A stretch of 64,000 bases of DNA, from NCBI GenBank assembly GCA_014843695.1, contig CM026386.1, forward strand, positions 82,132,129 to 82,196,128, read 5' to 3'. Under the pieces are notes generated by a model, which did no database searches, was not told the origin of the DNA, and saw only the letters and a program-made list of their open reading frames with translations. The position numbers were made by a program, and so were the translations under genes. The stretch's first letter is position 1; each line of letters begins with the position of its first letter. Source of the stretch: Archivesica marissinica (taxonomy: Eukaryota > Mollusca > Bivalvia > Venerida > Vesicomyidae). This document shows, piece after piece, positions 1-11,661 of this stretch.

Positions 1-850
1 CCTTCTGAGTGTGAACTATCAACTTATAATCAAACGCAAAATTAATAACTCTTGCCTTCTGAGTGTGAACTATCAACTTATAATCAAACGCAAAATTAAT
101 AACTCTTGCCTTCTGAGTGGAACTATCAACTTATAATCAAACGCAAAATTAATAACTCTTGCCTTCTGAGTGGAACTATCAACTTATAATCAAACGCAAA
201 ATTAATAACTCTTGCCTTCTGAGTGTGAACTATCAACTTATAATCAAACGCAAAATTAATAACTCTTGCCTTCTGAGTGTGAACTATCAACTTATAATCA
301 AACGCAAAATTAATAACTCTTGCCTTCTGAGTGTGAACTATCAACTTATAATCAAACGCAAAATTAATAACTCTTGCCTTCTGAGTGTGAACTATCAACT
401 TATAATCAAACGCAAAATTAATAACTCTTGCCTTCTGAGTGTGAACTATCAACTTATAATCAAACGCAAAATTAATAACTCTTGCCTTCTGAGTGTGAAC
501 TATCAACTTATAATCAAACGCAAAATTAATAACTCTTGCCTTCTGAGTGTGAACTATCAACTTATAATCAAACGCAAAATTAATAACTCTTGCCTTCTGA
601 GTGTGAACTATCAACTTATAATCAAACGCAAAATTAATAACTCTTGCCTTCTGAGTGTGAACTATCAACTTATAATCAAACGCAAAATTAATAACTCTTG
701 CCTTCTGAGTGTGAACTATCAACTTATAATCAAACGCAAAATTAATAACTCTTGCCTTCTGAGTGTGAACTATCAACTTATAATCAAACGCAAAATTAAT
801 AACTCTTGCCTTCTGAGTGTGAACTATCAACTTATAATCAAACGCAAAAT
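1..850. repeat. 54-bp tandem array derived from LINE ORF2
   Basis: About 15.7 near-identical head-to-tail copies of a 54-bp unit (ccttctgagtgtgaactatc...), cut by the window edge; two copies lack one base near 115-170. 54 bp is 18 codons, so both strands stay open across the array. The + frame reads KINNSCLLSVNYQLIIKR per unit. This matches the single-copy segment at 1559-1612 (KINNS, stop, LLNVGYQVIIKR), which sits in an L1-like ORF2 between endonuclease and reverse transcriptase. The array therefore looks like local amplification of a LINE coding segment, not a host protein. Confidence 0.93.
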
Positions 851-945
851 AACAGCAAGAGTAAATCAAGAATCCCAGTACAATGGTGGCAATTAATTAA
901 AGGTGTTATAAGAGACTATACCCATTACTATTATTGGTCATAAAT
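851..945 (+). pseudogene. L1-like LINE ORF2 fragment A (linker to RT)
   Basis: Directly after the 54-bp array the sequence reads, with one frameshift, as the ORF2 segment following the repeat unit: WWQLIKGVIRDYT. The pattern (tryptophans, then IK-G-IRD) is the linker just before the reverse transcriptase of L1-like LINEs. The same segment recurs at about 1629-1700, so there are two copies of one LINE family in a row. It is broken and non-functional. Confidence 0.6.
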
Positions 946-1002
946 AAGACAAACTAAATTGCATAATTGATACAGGGATAACAACTTCTCAAATGCTTAA
1001 TA

Positions 1003-2000
1003 CCTTGTCACAGTCAGACGAAAGTATTGATATATTGCGCTTAAAACAACAAGATAAGAAAATGTACACTTGGCACTCCCATACAAATCCACGAATATGT
1101 TGTAGCCTACTTCTTTATAACTCCCAATCTCTTGAATGTTGTAGCCTACTTCTTTATAACTCCCAATCTCTTGAATGTTGTAGCCTACTTCTTTATAACT
1201 CCCAATCTCTTGAATGTTGTAGCCTACTTCTTTATAACTCCCAATCTCTTGAATGTTGTAGCCTACTTCTTTATAACTCCCAATCTCTTGAATGTTGTAG
1301 CCTACTTCTTTATAACTCCCAATCTCTTGAATGTTGTAGCCTACTTCTTTATAACTCCCAATCTCTTGAATGTTGTAGCCTACTTCTTTATAACTCCCAA
1401 TCTCTTGAATGTTGTAGCCTACTTCTTTATAACTCCCAATCTCTTGAATGTTGTAGCCTACTTCTTTATAACTCCCAATCTCTTGAATGTTTTAACCGAT
1501 CAGGTTTTAACAACTCGATTGTAGTGATAAAATTAGAAATAAATAAAACTGATGTTTTGAAAATTAACAACTCTTAGCTTCTGAATGTGGGCTATCAAGT
1601 TATAATCAAACGTAAACTAACCGAACTAGCAATACTAAATCAAGAAACTAATCATAAAATAGTGTGGGAAGTAAGTATAGGTGTTATAAGAGATGATAAA
1701 ATTAAATATTCAAAAGAGAGAAAATCAAAACTATGAAACATAATTGCACAATATTACTGAAAATGTAGAATATGATATAAACACAAAGCCAAACGAGGAA
1801 CATTTAATTAAAATATGCAAAAGAGAACCCAATGGGTAGAAGGTGCAGAAACATTCCAAATTATTTGCTAACTTAAACATAGAAATTAAAAACGGAACAG
1901 AACAAAACCAATACAGATTTATAACGGGAGAAAACACGTAGGAAAATACTCGAATGTACAAAATCATTTTATGAAGAACTATCCAAGCAAAACACGATGT
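1003..2000 (+). pseudogene. L1-like LINE ORF2 fragment B (endonuclease C-term to RT N-term)
   Basis: In pieces across frameshifts the + strand reads an L1-type ORF2. SIDILRLKQQDKKMYTWHS resembles the DIWR...YTW segment of the APE endonuclease. Then comes YFFITPNLLNV (the region around LDYFLIS, expanded as a 39-bp array), a TDQ/TDH-like remnant at about 1495, NNSIVVIKLEIN, the KINNS-LLN-GYQVIIKR linker, and VWEVSIGVIRDDKIKYSKERKSKL before the RT. Stops at several places show decay. No promoter or tail is visible. The L1/Tx1 assignment is by motif resemblance only. Confidence 0.65.
1099..1488. repeat. 39-bp tandem array, exactly ten units, LINE-derived
   Basis: Ten near-identical units of gttgtagcctacttctttat followed by aactcccaatctcttgaat. 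39 bp is 13 codons; one + frame reads VAYFFITPNLLNV per unit. This fits the LDYFLIS-type segment of an L1 endonuclease, and the flanks continue the same ORF2 on both sides. The array is thus an in-frame expansion inside the LINE fragment. Confidence 0.93.
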
Positions 2001-2889
2001 TTGAAAGATGTAACAACAATAACAACACCACATTATTTATCATACCCAGCTTTCACGCCAATTCAGCTGGCTTATTGATGCGGCTTATCTCCCTTGCAAA
2101 TGACCCGAAAACCAATATTGATTGTCTTATCGGCAAATTTTTGAACAATAGTTTATATAGGGAAATTATTTTCGATCGTTTATTTAGAAGAGATCTTTTA
2201 ATTTTTATAAATTTTAACTCCTATGGCGATAAAGTTTAATTTGTTCTCTTTAATGTGATATAAAAATGGTTGTTCTAGGAGGAAAACTTATTGCTTCCCT
2301 ATTAGATTTAAATGTATCACTGATACTTATATATTTGTATACAGTGAAATGTCAAATCGTTAATATTGTGATTTTTAGAGGCACATAATTCATCTTTCCC
2401 ATAAAATGAGAACTTTTTAACTCCTATCATGGTAAAGTATATGTTACTGACAATATTGTGTAGTTTTCATATTTAACATTAAATAATATCTGTTTGCTTC
2501 CCTTTGATGCTTACGTTAGGCAAGTTAAAGAAATCACATATTTTGTTCATCCTTAGTTAAATTACATTACATCAGGAACCTAGATAGATACGTCAATCAA
2601 AAAGATCCTGATTGCATTTACTTTTTACGGGGACCTAATGTCTTTGATGTACTAAGTTGATGTCAGTTTTTTAAACAAGATATGATTATAACAATTAAAG
2701 GTTAATATAGCATGTTGCTAATTATAATATTATCTCGCGTTCTTTCATCTTTCTTTTAAGGTTTGTTTTCATTTAATAGTCATTATGCTAAATGCCTTTG
2801 TTGATTAGCTTTGTGTGAGAAGTTTACAAGTTTTTATTTTTTAATTCATCTAGGCTAAAAAGCCCACGAGGACAATATATGCATGATAT
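2001..2889. other. No assignable feature
   Basis: AT-rich sequence up to the LINE insertion. An 80-codon frame at 1997-2239 has no recognisable motif. The first part may still be decayed LINE fragment B. Confidence 0.5.
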
Positions 2890-3115
2890 GCTCTTGACGT
2901 AACAAGATGGCGACAGAAGGTCACAACATTGGAGTATAGAGTGTAAATTATTAAATTTATGATTGTGAAAAAGGACTATAACGTTTCTAAAGGTAGTACA
3001 TCTTTAAGCATTATATCATCTACAGATTGACAGTTTCGATTACAAATTTTGGTGGATTTTAGACTTGATACAAAGGTGTTTATTTTCACGTGCTACTTTG
3101 ATCACATCTGACAAT
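2890..3115 (+). promoter_or_regulatory. LINE 5' UTR with YY1-like site at +14
   Basis: The leader between the proposed duplication and the ORF1 ATG carries CAAGATGGCGAC at 2903-2914. This matches the YY1 core AAGATGG and starts 14 bases into the element in the sense orientation. Human L1 has a YY1 site in nearly the same place, where it positions transcription start. Function here is inferred by analogy. Confidence 0.4.
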
Positions 3116-4329
3116 ATGGCTACCAATTTCTCACAGGTAGATTTGAGAATATTGATACAGATGATTGGGAATTTGCAGTTAAAAACAGTTGTAAACGGAG
3201 AAGACATGTCACTAGCACTAGTTCTGTTCCAACACCGAATGACTTTGAACAGGCAGACAATACAACAAAATTGTCTATGATTTTTGAAGAAATTTTGAAT
3301 TTGAAAGTAGACCATGCCAGTACACGTGAACTGATATCAATTTCAAACCAATACATGAAAGTAGCCTGCGGGCGGATTAATACAATTATTTTCGTTACAA
3401 ATCAACAGTCTGCGCTCCTGAAAACATTGTCGTACAAATCTATCGACATTGAGGCTCGTGGTAGACGAAATAACTTGATATTTCGAGGACTAAAGGAGTC
3501 CCGTTATGAAAACTGCAGCGACATTGTGTTTCAGTTTCTCGCTAATACGGTACAGGTCGACACCACTGGAATGGTAATTACCCGTGCACATAGACTTGGT
3601 CCGATGAAAATAGGTCAGCGGTATACGAGGCCCATTATCGTGAATTTCATGAACTACAACGACGTAGAACACATTATGGCCAATGCAAAATCACTGAAAA
3701 ACTGCCCGGGCTATTCCATCGACAGAGACGTCCCAAAAGAAATCGCAGACGCCAGAAAATGCCTTTGGGCCCTTTACAAAGACACCAAGAAAGACAATCC
3801 CAATTCTAATGTGCGGATTGTCTACCCTGCCAAGCTTATGTGCGGTAATCGTGTAGTTAAGGACGAATTCCCTGATTGGCACTCAATCGTAAACCAGTCA
3901 AGAATAGTAGATTTTCCCGTAATCGATATGAACGAACTCGATATGGATGTCAGCGTTTCTCCGACTACACAGCACATCGCACCGTCTGCAGCGCGCAATG
4001 CCGATCGGGTGGCAACGTCTGCTATGCGTGTCGATACAAACAACGTGAAGACTTATTCAATTTTCCGAGAACCAGTCGTGTCGTCAAAACAAAGTGACAA
4101 TAAAAAACCTTCTCAATCAAGTAGTGCTTCTGTTACCAGAAATTCGTCGAAGGGTAAAACTGTTTCCCATTCACCGAGATCTACTACCAGACGACAGCCT
4201 GGACAGCGTCGCGCGCAGTCAGCATCCGTTCAACGCAACAACAGTCCCCACAACAACCAAGAGACAAACTATACACAATCTCATAACGATATTAATTCCA
4301 CCCCCTCTGCGGGTACTGACACTGGTTAA
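3116..4329 (+). pseudogene. LINE ORF1, RRM-like nucleic-acid-binding protein, one frameshift
   Basis: The ATG at 3116 opens MATNFSQVD, then near 3142-3146 the frame must change by one base to continue into the long frame, which is open from 3112 to the TAA at 4327-4329. A one-base deletion explains this. Total about 404 codons. After an acidic N-terminus and a short basic patch (KRRR) come a helical stretch, a central segment with RRNNLIFRGLKES, ITRAHRLG and RPIIVNFM (the pattern of RRM-like ORF1 proteins), and a Ser/Arg/Gln-rich basic tail. ORF1 proteins bind the element RNA and help target priming. Without the upstream part, the first in-frame ATG is 3277. Confidence 0.75.
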
Positions 4330-4344
4330 CGGTCACAGGAGAAG

Positions 4345-7300
4345 GTGCAATTGAAACTTGCAATTTTGAATATTCAATGTCTAGTGTCGAAATATTGTAA
4401 CAAATTACAGTGCAGTGAAGTTTTAACTATATTTGAACATAATGACATAGTAATGTTTACAGAAACTTGGTCGAATGAATCTCAAGATTTAAATATGCCT
4501 AATTTTCAATTATTCTCTTTACATAGAAAGAAAGGTAAAAAGTCCAAACGTGACTCTGGTGGGATTATTATTTATATTAGAGATAAGTTTGTAAATGATA
4601 AATGCTTGTTCTTTGAGAGTGAAGATGATATTTTGTGGTTAAGGCTTGATGTTAAATTGTTTTATTTGGAAAGTGATCTATTTATTGGTTTATGTTATGT
4701 CATGCCGGAATGTAGCGGTAGGTTTAATACTATTGAACAAAACATATTTGATAGACTTTTAGAATCTGTATTTGCTATACATAATTACACAAATGGTCAG
4801 TGCAACATACTCCTATCTGGTGATTTTAATAGTCGTACTTCAGACAAACCTGACTTTATTGATTTCGATTCTAACGGTGATTTCCATTTGTTACCAGACG
4901 ATTATACGCCTGACATCGTGCGTCCTAGATTTTCACAGGACAAAGGTCATAATAATAATGGTACAGCTTTCCTTGATTTTTGTATGCAAACCGGTTTACG
5001 TATACTAAACGGACGTTGTGGCGAGGATGCGGGAATCGGTAAATATACTTTCGTGGGGTCACGCGGTTGTAGCTTAGTTGACTATGTATTAGCATCAGAA
5101 CCAGTTTTTAATATCATTAAATCATTTATGGTACATGATCCCAATTCTTTTTCGGATCATTGCTTAATTGAATATGTTTATGAAAATAACATTAATTGGA
5201 ATGACAACGCAAACGGACACTTTGACCATCCGAGTAATGATAACTATTCACGTGTAGATTATAGGTATAGATGGAAAATCGAGTCATGTACCGACTTTGT
5301 AAATGGTATTACGGCACAATATTTTGGCGAACAATTAAGTATGTTAACTACGTTTACCAACACCTGTACCATTGAAAATGATATTAATTCCAGCTTATCA
5401 CAATTTTCGGATCTTATGAGTTCTGTTACAGACGATCTGTTTAAATCAAAAATTCCTTCTGGTAAAAGTAAACATGTACATACTAGCCCTCAAAATGCAT
5501 GGTTCACAAATGAATGTGGTGAAAAGAGAAATTCGTTTTTGTTGTTTTTAAATATGTTTCGAAATAGTCGCTCTGATGAAAACAGGTTTTACTAGTAAAA
5601 TCGCGATCTGAGTATAAATCCACGATAAGAAAATGCAGAAGAATTTATATGAATGATAAAACCAAAGTATTAGAGTCGTATAGGTATACTAATGCTAAGC
5701 TTTATTGGAAACTTTTAAAACAGTCAGCTCAAGTTAAAACCCCTGATATACCGTTATCATCTTTTGAAGCATATTTTAAAGCAGTTAATAACCCTGACAA
5801 CCCGTTTTATCAGCCGGACGAAGATATAGTATATTTTAATGAACGTTTTGTTCGTGACGAATTTCAAACTATGTTTAGCGAGATGGATGTTGAAATAAAC
5901 ACTACAGAAATTATTAAAGCTATTAACGAGCTAAAGACCGGTAAAAGTGCTGGTCCAGATAATTATTTATATGAATACTTTATACATGGTAAGGATATTT
6001 TGCTTCCATATTTACTTGCATTATTCAACTCAATTTTTCAATCGGGTTACTTTCCAGATGCCTGGGCAGAAAGATACATAATTCCTTTACATAAAAAAGG
6101 TTCTATAAACAATCCCGAAAATTACAGGGGAATAACATTGTTAAGTGTCTTAGGCAAACTTTTTACGAAAATATTAAATAACCGTCTAAACAGTTGGGCA
6201 GAATACAATGTTTATATTGAGGCACAGGCAGGCTTTCGAAGTGGAATGAGTACTACTGACAATATTTTTGTTCTCCATGGTTTAATCACACACATGCTAA
6301 ATCATGGTAAAAAATTGTATTGTAGCTTTGTAGATTTCAGTAAAGCTTTTGACTATGTTGAGCGTAACAGTTTATGGGCGAAACTTATTAAACTTGGAAT
6401 TAGGGGGAAAATGCTAACAATATTGAAAAGTATGTATTTGCATGCTAAATCATGTGTTCGTTTTAATAACACTCTTAGTAATGATTTCACTTGTTATTTA
6501 GGTGTGCGCCAAGGTGAATCTTTATCGCCTTTCCTATTTGCTATGTTTTTAAGAAGAACATATGGTATTAAATGGATTTAAGGGCATAGAAATGTACATG
6601 ACAAAACTTTTCATTTTATTATATGCAGATGACATTGTTATTTTTTCAGAGTCTGCGGACGGCTTACAACACGGTCTAAATATTTTGTATGGTTACTGTA
6701 ATAGGTGGAAATTGAAAATTAATGTTCAAAAAACAAAGGTTGTTGTTTTCAGAAAAGGCGGTATTTTACCTCGGAATTTAAATTTTATATTTAATGGCGA
6801 AACAATTGAAATCATTAAATCGTTTTCATATTTAGGTATTGTTTTTACTCAAGGTGGGTCGTTTAGCGAAGCACAAGTGAATCTTTCATCTAAAGCACAG
6901 AAAGCCATTTTTAAACTTAACAAGTATTTATACAATTTTCCAAATGTTACTGTTAAACACAAAATTGACCTTTTTGATAAACTTATTTCACCAATTTTAA
7001 ACTATTCTTGCGAGGTATGGGGTTTTCATAAAGCTAATAACATTGAACGAGTGCATACTCAGTACTGTAAACGTATTTTACTAGTGAAACGTTCCACACA
7101 AAATGATTTTATATATGGCGCCTTAAATCGTTTTGATTTGTCATTTAACCGTTACGTTAGAATTGTTAAGTATTGGATAAAAATTACATGTAATAGTGAT
7201 TTGAAGTATTGTAAACTTGTTTACGAAATATTAAAGGCCGACGCCGACATTTATCCCAACAAAGTTTCATGGGTTACACTTTTGCAAAATTTACTGTCCA

Positions 7301-7821
7301 CTTTAGGATTTCGTGAGGTCTGGTTAGCACAGAGTGTCGGTAACGTGAGCGCTTTTATCAGCCTTTTTAAACAGCGGTTACGTGATACAAGTATGCAAAA
7401 CTGGAACTCGAGGATAGAAAATTCATCCCGTAGTACTTTTTACAAATCTGTTGTCTCATTTGATTTTCAGTATTATCTGAAGTGCGATTTACCATCCAAA
7501 TATAGAGTAGCAATGACAAGACTGTTGTTGTCCTCCCATAACCTTTCTATTGAAACTGGCAGATGGCACCGTCCACACAGCATTCCGCGTGAAGAACGTA
7601 AATGCATTGCATGTGATAAACTCGAAGACGAGTACCATTTTCTCATTGAATGTTCCTTATATAATGATCTACGAAATAAATACATTTCAAGGTACTATTG
7701 GTTTAATCCGAGTATGTATAAATTGCAAACACTTTTTGATAGTAAAAATCTGTCTGTTATCAAGAAACTAAGTGTATTCATTTATAAAGCTTTTGAGTTA
7801 CGGTCAGAATTGATATGCTGA
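4345..7821 (+). pseudogene. LINE ORF2, endonuclease-reverse transcriptase, two frameshifts
   Basis: The frame begins 15 bases after the ORF1 stop and in the same frame; the first codon is GTG, with no ATG before residue 37. Endonuclease (about residues 1-240): LNIQC, TETW (Glu40), SGDFNSR, SLVDYVLAS and SDHCLIEY hold the catalytic Asn, Glu, Asp and His. Frame 1 stops at 5593; the reading continues in the next frame from about 5590 (LVKSRSEY). Reverse transcriptase: AGPDNY, LHKKGSINNPENYRGITLL, AGFRSGMSTTDN, FVDFSKAFDYVERN, GVRQGESLSPFLF, then a small deletion and frame change near 6551, then YADDIVIFSES. The C-terminus has KCIACDKLEDEYHFLIEC, the usual Cys/His motif. It would nick target DNA and reverse-transcribe its own RNA, but this copy is broken. 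Confidence 0.9.
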
Positions 7822-8449
7822 CTAATTATTATGTTTCATCTGAGTGCAAATTATTATATAATTATGTGCTATTTTGTACAATATTGCATGCATCTTGAAT
7901 CAATATATATATGCCATTACGTCTTTAAATTATTATTTATGTATGACCATATTACAGTTACAATATACACTTGTCATGACTATGCATAGATGCCTATACA
8001 TTTCAGTTAAAGTTAATCAGTACATTGCATATGAATTGCTGAAACTGTTTTGTTTAAGGCCCGAGCTACATAAGTAGTGCTTATACATTTTACACATTGT
8101 ACATGCTGATGTAAAGGTTTAATGAAATAATTTAAAGTACCTATTCTAAATCTATATATTATTATGCAATGCACCACCGAATTAATACTTGAATTGATTT
8201 TTGTATAGTTAACACCTTCTCCGCATGACTATGCATATTTTGGGTGTTGTATGAAACTATGAGCATTACGGTTTGAGTACACTGTTCATGAGAGTTATAA
8301 ATAGTTCTGCCATTGATTGTATGCATTGTCACTGTGTTATTGTCATCTTGTTGCGTCACTGTATACTGTATAATATATATGTTTATGTTTGTTGTATGTT
8401 CTCATGGGCCTCTGGCTTATTGAATTTGAAAAATAAACTATCTATCTAT
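7822..8449 (+). other. LINE 3' UTR and tail
   Basis: AT-rich, no coding. It ends with a polyadenylation-like AATAAA at 8432-8437 and ctatctatctatc, the kind of short repeat tail seen on CR1-like LINEs in place of poly(A). Confidence 0.65.
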
Positions 8450-8459
8450 CATGATATAG

Positions 8460-9300
8460 ACGAACATTGATTAAACTCAATAGAGAAGCTTACAGAATTA
8501 ACTTGAAGTGTCTTAATGTACACTGAGTATAAATTCATGCAATATGACTTTGAGAAGCATGCATACATAACGGCAAAATATTATTTTTAAAGAATGAGTT
8601 TAGTTTGACATGTTACTTTGTACATTGATGTCACTTTCATGCAAATTGACAATGTTTTAATGATGTATATTAAAATTTCACAAGTGTTGGTCGATATTTC
8701 CGGGGGGCTGGAGGGGGGGGGGGTCCCGCCACTATATTTTTTTGTTTAATGTGTTTGATATTTGCATATATGGTTATAACATGTACATTGAAGAATATAC
8801 TGTTGATCAATAGTTCTTTTATTTAAAAATGAACTATATTCTGAAGTCGTATTAACTAACACTGAATGATATAATATTTAAACATGTACATTGTATATTT
8901 CATTGCATTGGTAATTTCAATTGATTATAAATCAATGACAATAAACAGATTGTGACTGAATTCGGCCGAATAAATTAATACCAGTGTTATAATTGCATTG
9001 GTAAATCGAACTGATTATAAATCATGGTAATAAACAGATTGTGCATAGAACATGAGGCATGTTGTGCAATAAAATGCAAAAATAGTTATTCTAGTGTTTG
9101 TAAAAGTTTGCCCTATTTAACTACATCTGCGAATATCTATATTTCAGATAATTTGTTTTTACAAATCCACAAAAACAATTAACGGTATGCGTTAGATATG
9201 ATTAATCTATTTGCCAGAGGGCAGCAATTGTCCCTCATTACAATGTTTATACGTCACGCCTCAAAATACTGCAGGTTATAAACTTGTATGACCATTCCCG
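8460..9300. other. Intergenic, with G-run and a direct repeat
   Basis: A poly-G stretch (about 8701-8725) lies here. A roughly 40-bp imperfect direct repeat (attgcattggtaa ... aataaacagattgtg) occurs at about 8913-8955 and 8991-9035. No gene is visible. Confidence 0.55.
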
Positions 9301-9479
9301 TCTTCGGTAACAGTTGACTGATTTCAATGTCAGCAATTATCGGGGGAAAGGCAGCCCAATCTAAGAGAGATAATCGAGATAATCAAATCAAGCGCACATT
9401 GGACTGATAAACAAGGGAGATAAAACCCGATATTTATCCATAAAAGCTGGACATGCAACCCACATACATCATTGACAGA

Positions 9480-10130
9480 AGAGCAACGACAAGGAGAACA
9501 AAGAATGTTAACATAATATGAATGCACCACTGCACTAAACGATATTAAACAACAAACGCACATGCTCCAACGGCTCATAAACTGAATTCTATAAAATGTA
9601 TTTTCTCGACAGAAGTAAAAACGTACATAATTAATTCTTTTCAAATATTTCGTTAGAATATAACGACTTGTCGGAACCCCAAACACTGCTACCAGAAATG
9701 TTTTATCGAATTCTAAATGTAGATTACAAAATAGCAACTAATGGACATATGTCTTAATTCAGTTCATTATAATATTAAAAGAGGAGTACGTTAAGGATGC
9801 CCACTTTCAGTCACCTACCCTTTTCATTATTTGTATTGAATCACTATCCATAGAAGTCAACATTAACACTTGCATTTTCTGGAATTAAAGCACACAGAAT
9901 AGACACAAAATAAACAGTAAGATAATATTAATCCCGGGGAAGTTTTGAAATAAAAATTATTTTGAACAGTATACCATATAACTGGAGAACAGAGTTGCAA
10001 TTAAAATTAGAATCATTAACATATAAAACTCCCTGAATATGTATTCACAATTGTTTTAATCGATATTAATGATTCTTAAACCGGAGGTTATTACTAGGAA
10101 AATTGAAAGATGTGAAAATATACAGGTGGT
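9480..10130 (+). pseudogene. Decayed L1-like reverse transcriptase relic
   Basis: At about 9777-9850 the + strand reads KRGVR, stop, GCPLS and, one frame over, TLFIICIESLS. Together this is the RGVRQGCPLSP-LFIICIE block of L1-type reverse transcriptases. Upstream, NVDYKIATNGHMS-like text fits the segment before it. The rest is too eroded to define ends. A 135-codon frame on the opposite strand (9330-9737) is treated as chance. Confidence 0.45.
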
Positions 10131-11395
10131 TTGAATAAAAATAATTGATTTTTAAGAACAATGTTGCAAATAGATAATGTGGCTGAATTTAATTATGAAC
10201 ATATTTCGTTGTGTAATTTCAGAACCAACAGCATTGTAAATTATATTATACTACTCACCATATAGTTAAACTTTAATTGCAAATGAACCTGGCTCTACCT
10301 ACATATGTCCATTTTCTCGCATATTTTAAAAGGATAATAATAATTGAAGCAAAACATATCAATTCTTAAATATAAACAAAATACATTTTATGAGAAATGG
10401 AAACAGTTTTTGATTTTTGTCAGTTAACTGTACATATATGCACACTGCATATATAATCCACATTTATCTCTCACTAGTACTTCTTACTTTCATTTGCTAA
10501 TCTTATTTGAACTCAAGTTAAAATATATTTAAGCATGGGTTTGTTTTCAATACATGTACATATTTTGAATATGTGTACATATTATCTATCAGGAAATAAA
10601 AAGGTTCAGCCTTTTCTATTTCCGGCTTCCAGACGAGTGATCGTTTAAGATATTCCTGGCCCTAAGCATATTCAGAACTACGTCATAGAGTTGTTGATGT
10701 AATACATAAGTGATTGTTTCGTTCAGAATAATCGTTTTGAAAGTTATATCAGATGATATTAGAAGTCACTGGCACCAGTGAACCCATGCAGAAATATCAA
10801 ATAACGTGTGTTTGATTTCCTCTCCGTGCTCTTGGGACATGTGGCAATATTGCGACTCAATATCGTATTAGTTCAGTGTAAACCAATTCACCACTCAATC
10901 GTAAGTCGGATTGACGAAATCATTTTATGACACACTTTGAAGCCTTCATGTTTTGTTTATTAGTGTATTCGTGTTCTGTAGTACTGAAGCCTGGAGAGAC
11001 ATTGTGTGCAATATTAGTTCATCTATTTATTAAAGATCTACTGGGAAATCAGCGTAACTTTCTCTGTTTTTATTATTTCAATAATAACATGCATTGCAGC
11101 AAGTCCGCTGAGGAAAACGCCAACAAAAGAGACTTTACTTATCCCCTAACGGCAGGAAGAAAATAGTTAGCCACAAATTGTTTGAACATATTGTATTTTT
11201 TAATGGACACTATTAATTTGTGCAACAGTTGGAAAGAGGGACATTATTAGCGCCAAATGCATTTCTCTGTCTTAGCTAACAACACGACTTGTAATCCTCT
11301 CAGCAGAGATGGTTAGTTATTATCTGGGTTTGTGATTTGTCGTCACAATAGACCGACATTTTTGCTTTCCTGGTCTACAATTAAGAACATACGAG
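10131..11395. other. No assignable feature
   Basis: AT-rich. A 79-codon + frame at 10927-11166 shows no known motif and no repeat signature. Confidence 0.5.
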
Positions 11396-11460
11396 TCAAA
11401 AATAAAAAAAGTAGTAGTAATAGTAATAGTAGTAGTTGTTGTTGGTGGTGGTGGTGGTTT
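11396..11460. repeat. Trinucleotide microsatellite (GTA/GTT/GTG)
   Basis: Imperfect trinucleotide run grading from gtagtaata through gttgtt to ggtggtggt. Confidence 0.85.
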
Positions 11461-11661
11461 TGTAATAAATGATCACACATACTCATAATGTTATGTTGTG
11501 CAAAACGCTTACTATAGTTGGATAACAGGTAAGCTGGTTTAAGTGGTCTGCGCTTGTATCAGACACAAGAATATGTTTATATATAATATATGGATTTTCA
11601 TATATCTATAACATTAGTAACATGTATTTCTTTGAAAAAACATAGTAAAGTATTTATAATC

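Larger units (their letters stand above)
2890..8449 (+). mobile_element. Near full-length non-LTR retrotransposon (LINE)
   Basis: The element contains a 5' UTR (about 2890-3115), ORF1 (3116-4329), ORF2 (4345-7821) and a 3' UTR ending in AATAAA (8432-8437) and a short (CTAT)n tail. CATGATAT occurs immediately before (2882-2889) and after it (8450-8457), consistent with an 8-bp target-site duplication; this is short enough to be chance. Length about 5.6 kb is normal for an intact LINE. The two-ORF plan, APE endonuclease and microsatellite-like tail fit the CR1/L2/Jockey side of LINE diversity; clade is not certain. Three frameshifts make this copy defective. Confidence 0.88.

Noticed and set aside
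126..896. 245-247 codon frames on both strands
   Set aside because: Length effect of the 54-bp unit; the meaning is in the LINE origin, not in a host protein.
9330..9737. 135-codon - strand gene
   Set aside because: Antisense to an L1-like relic; Cys/Leu-rich low-information text.
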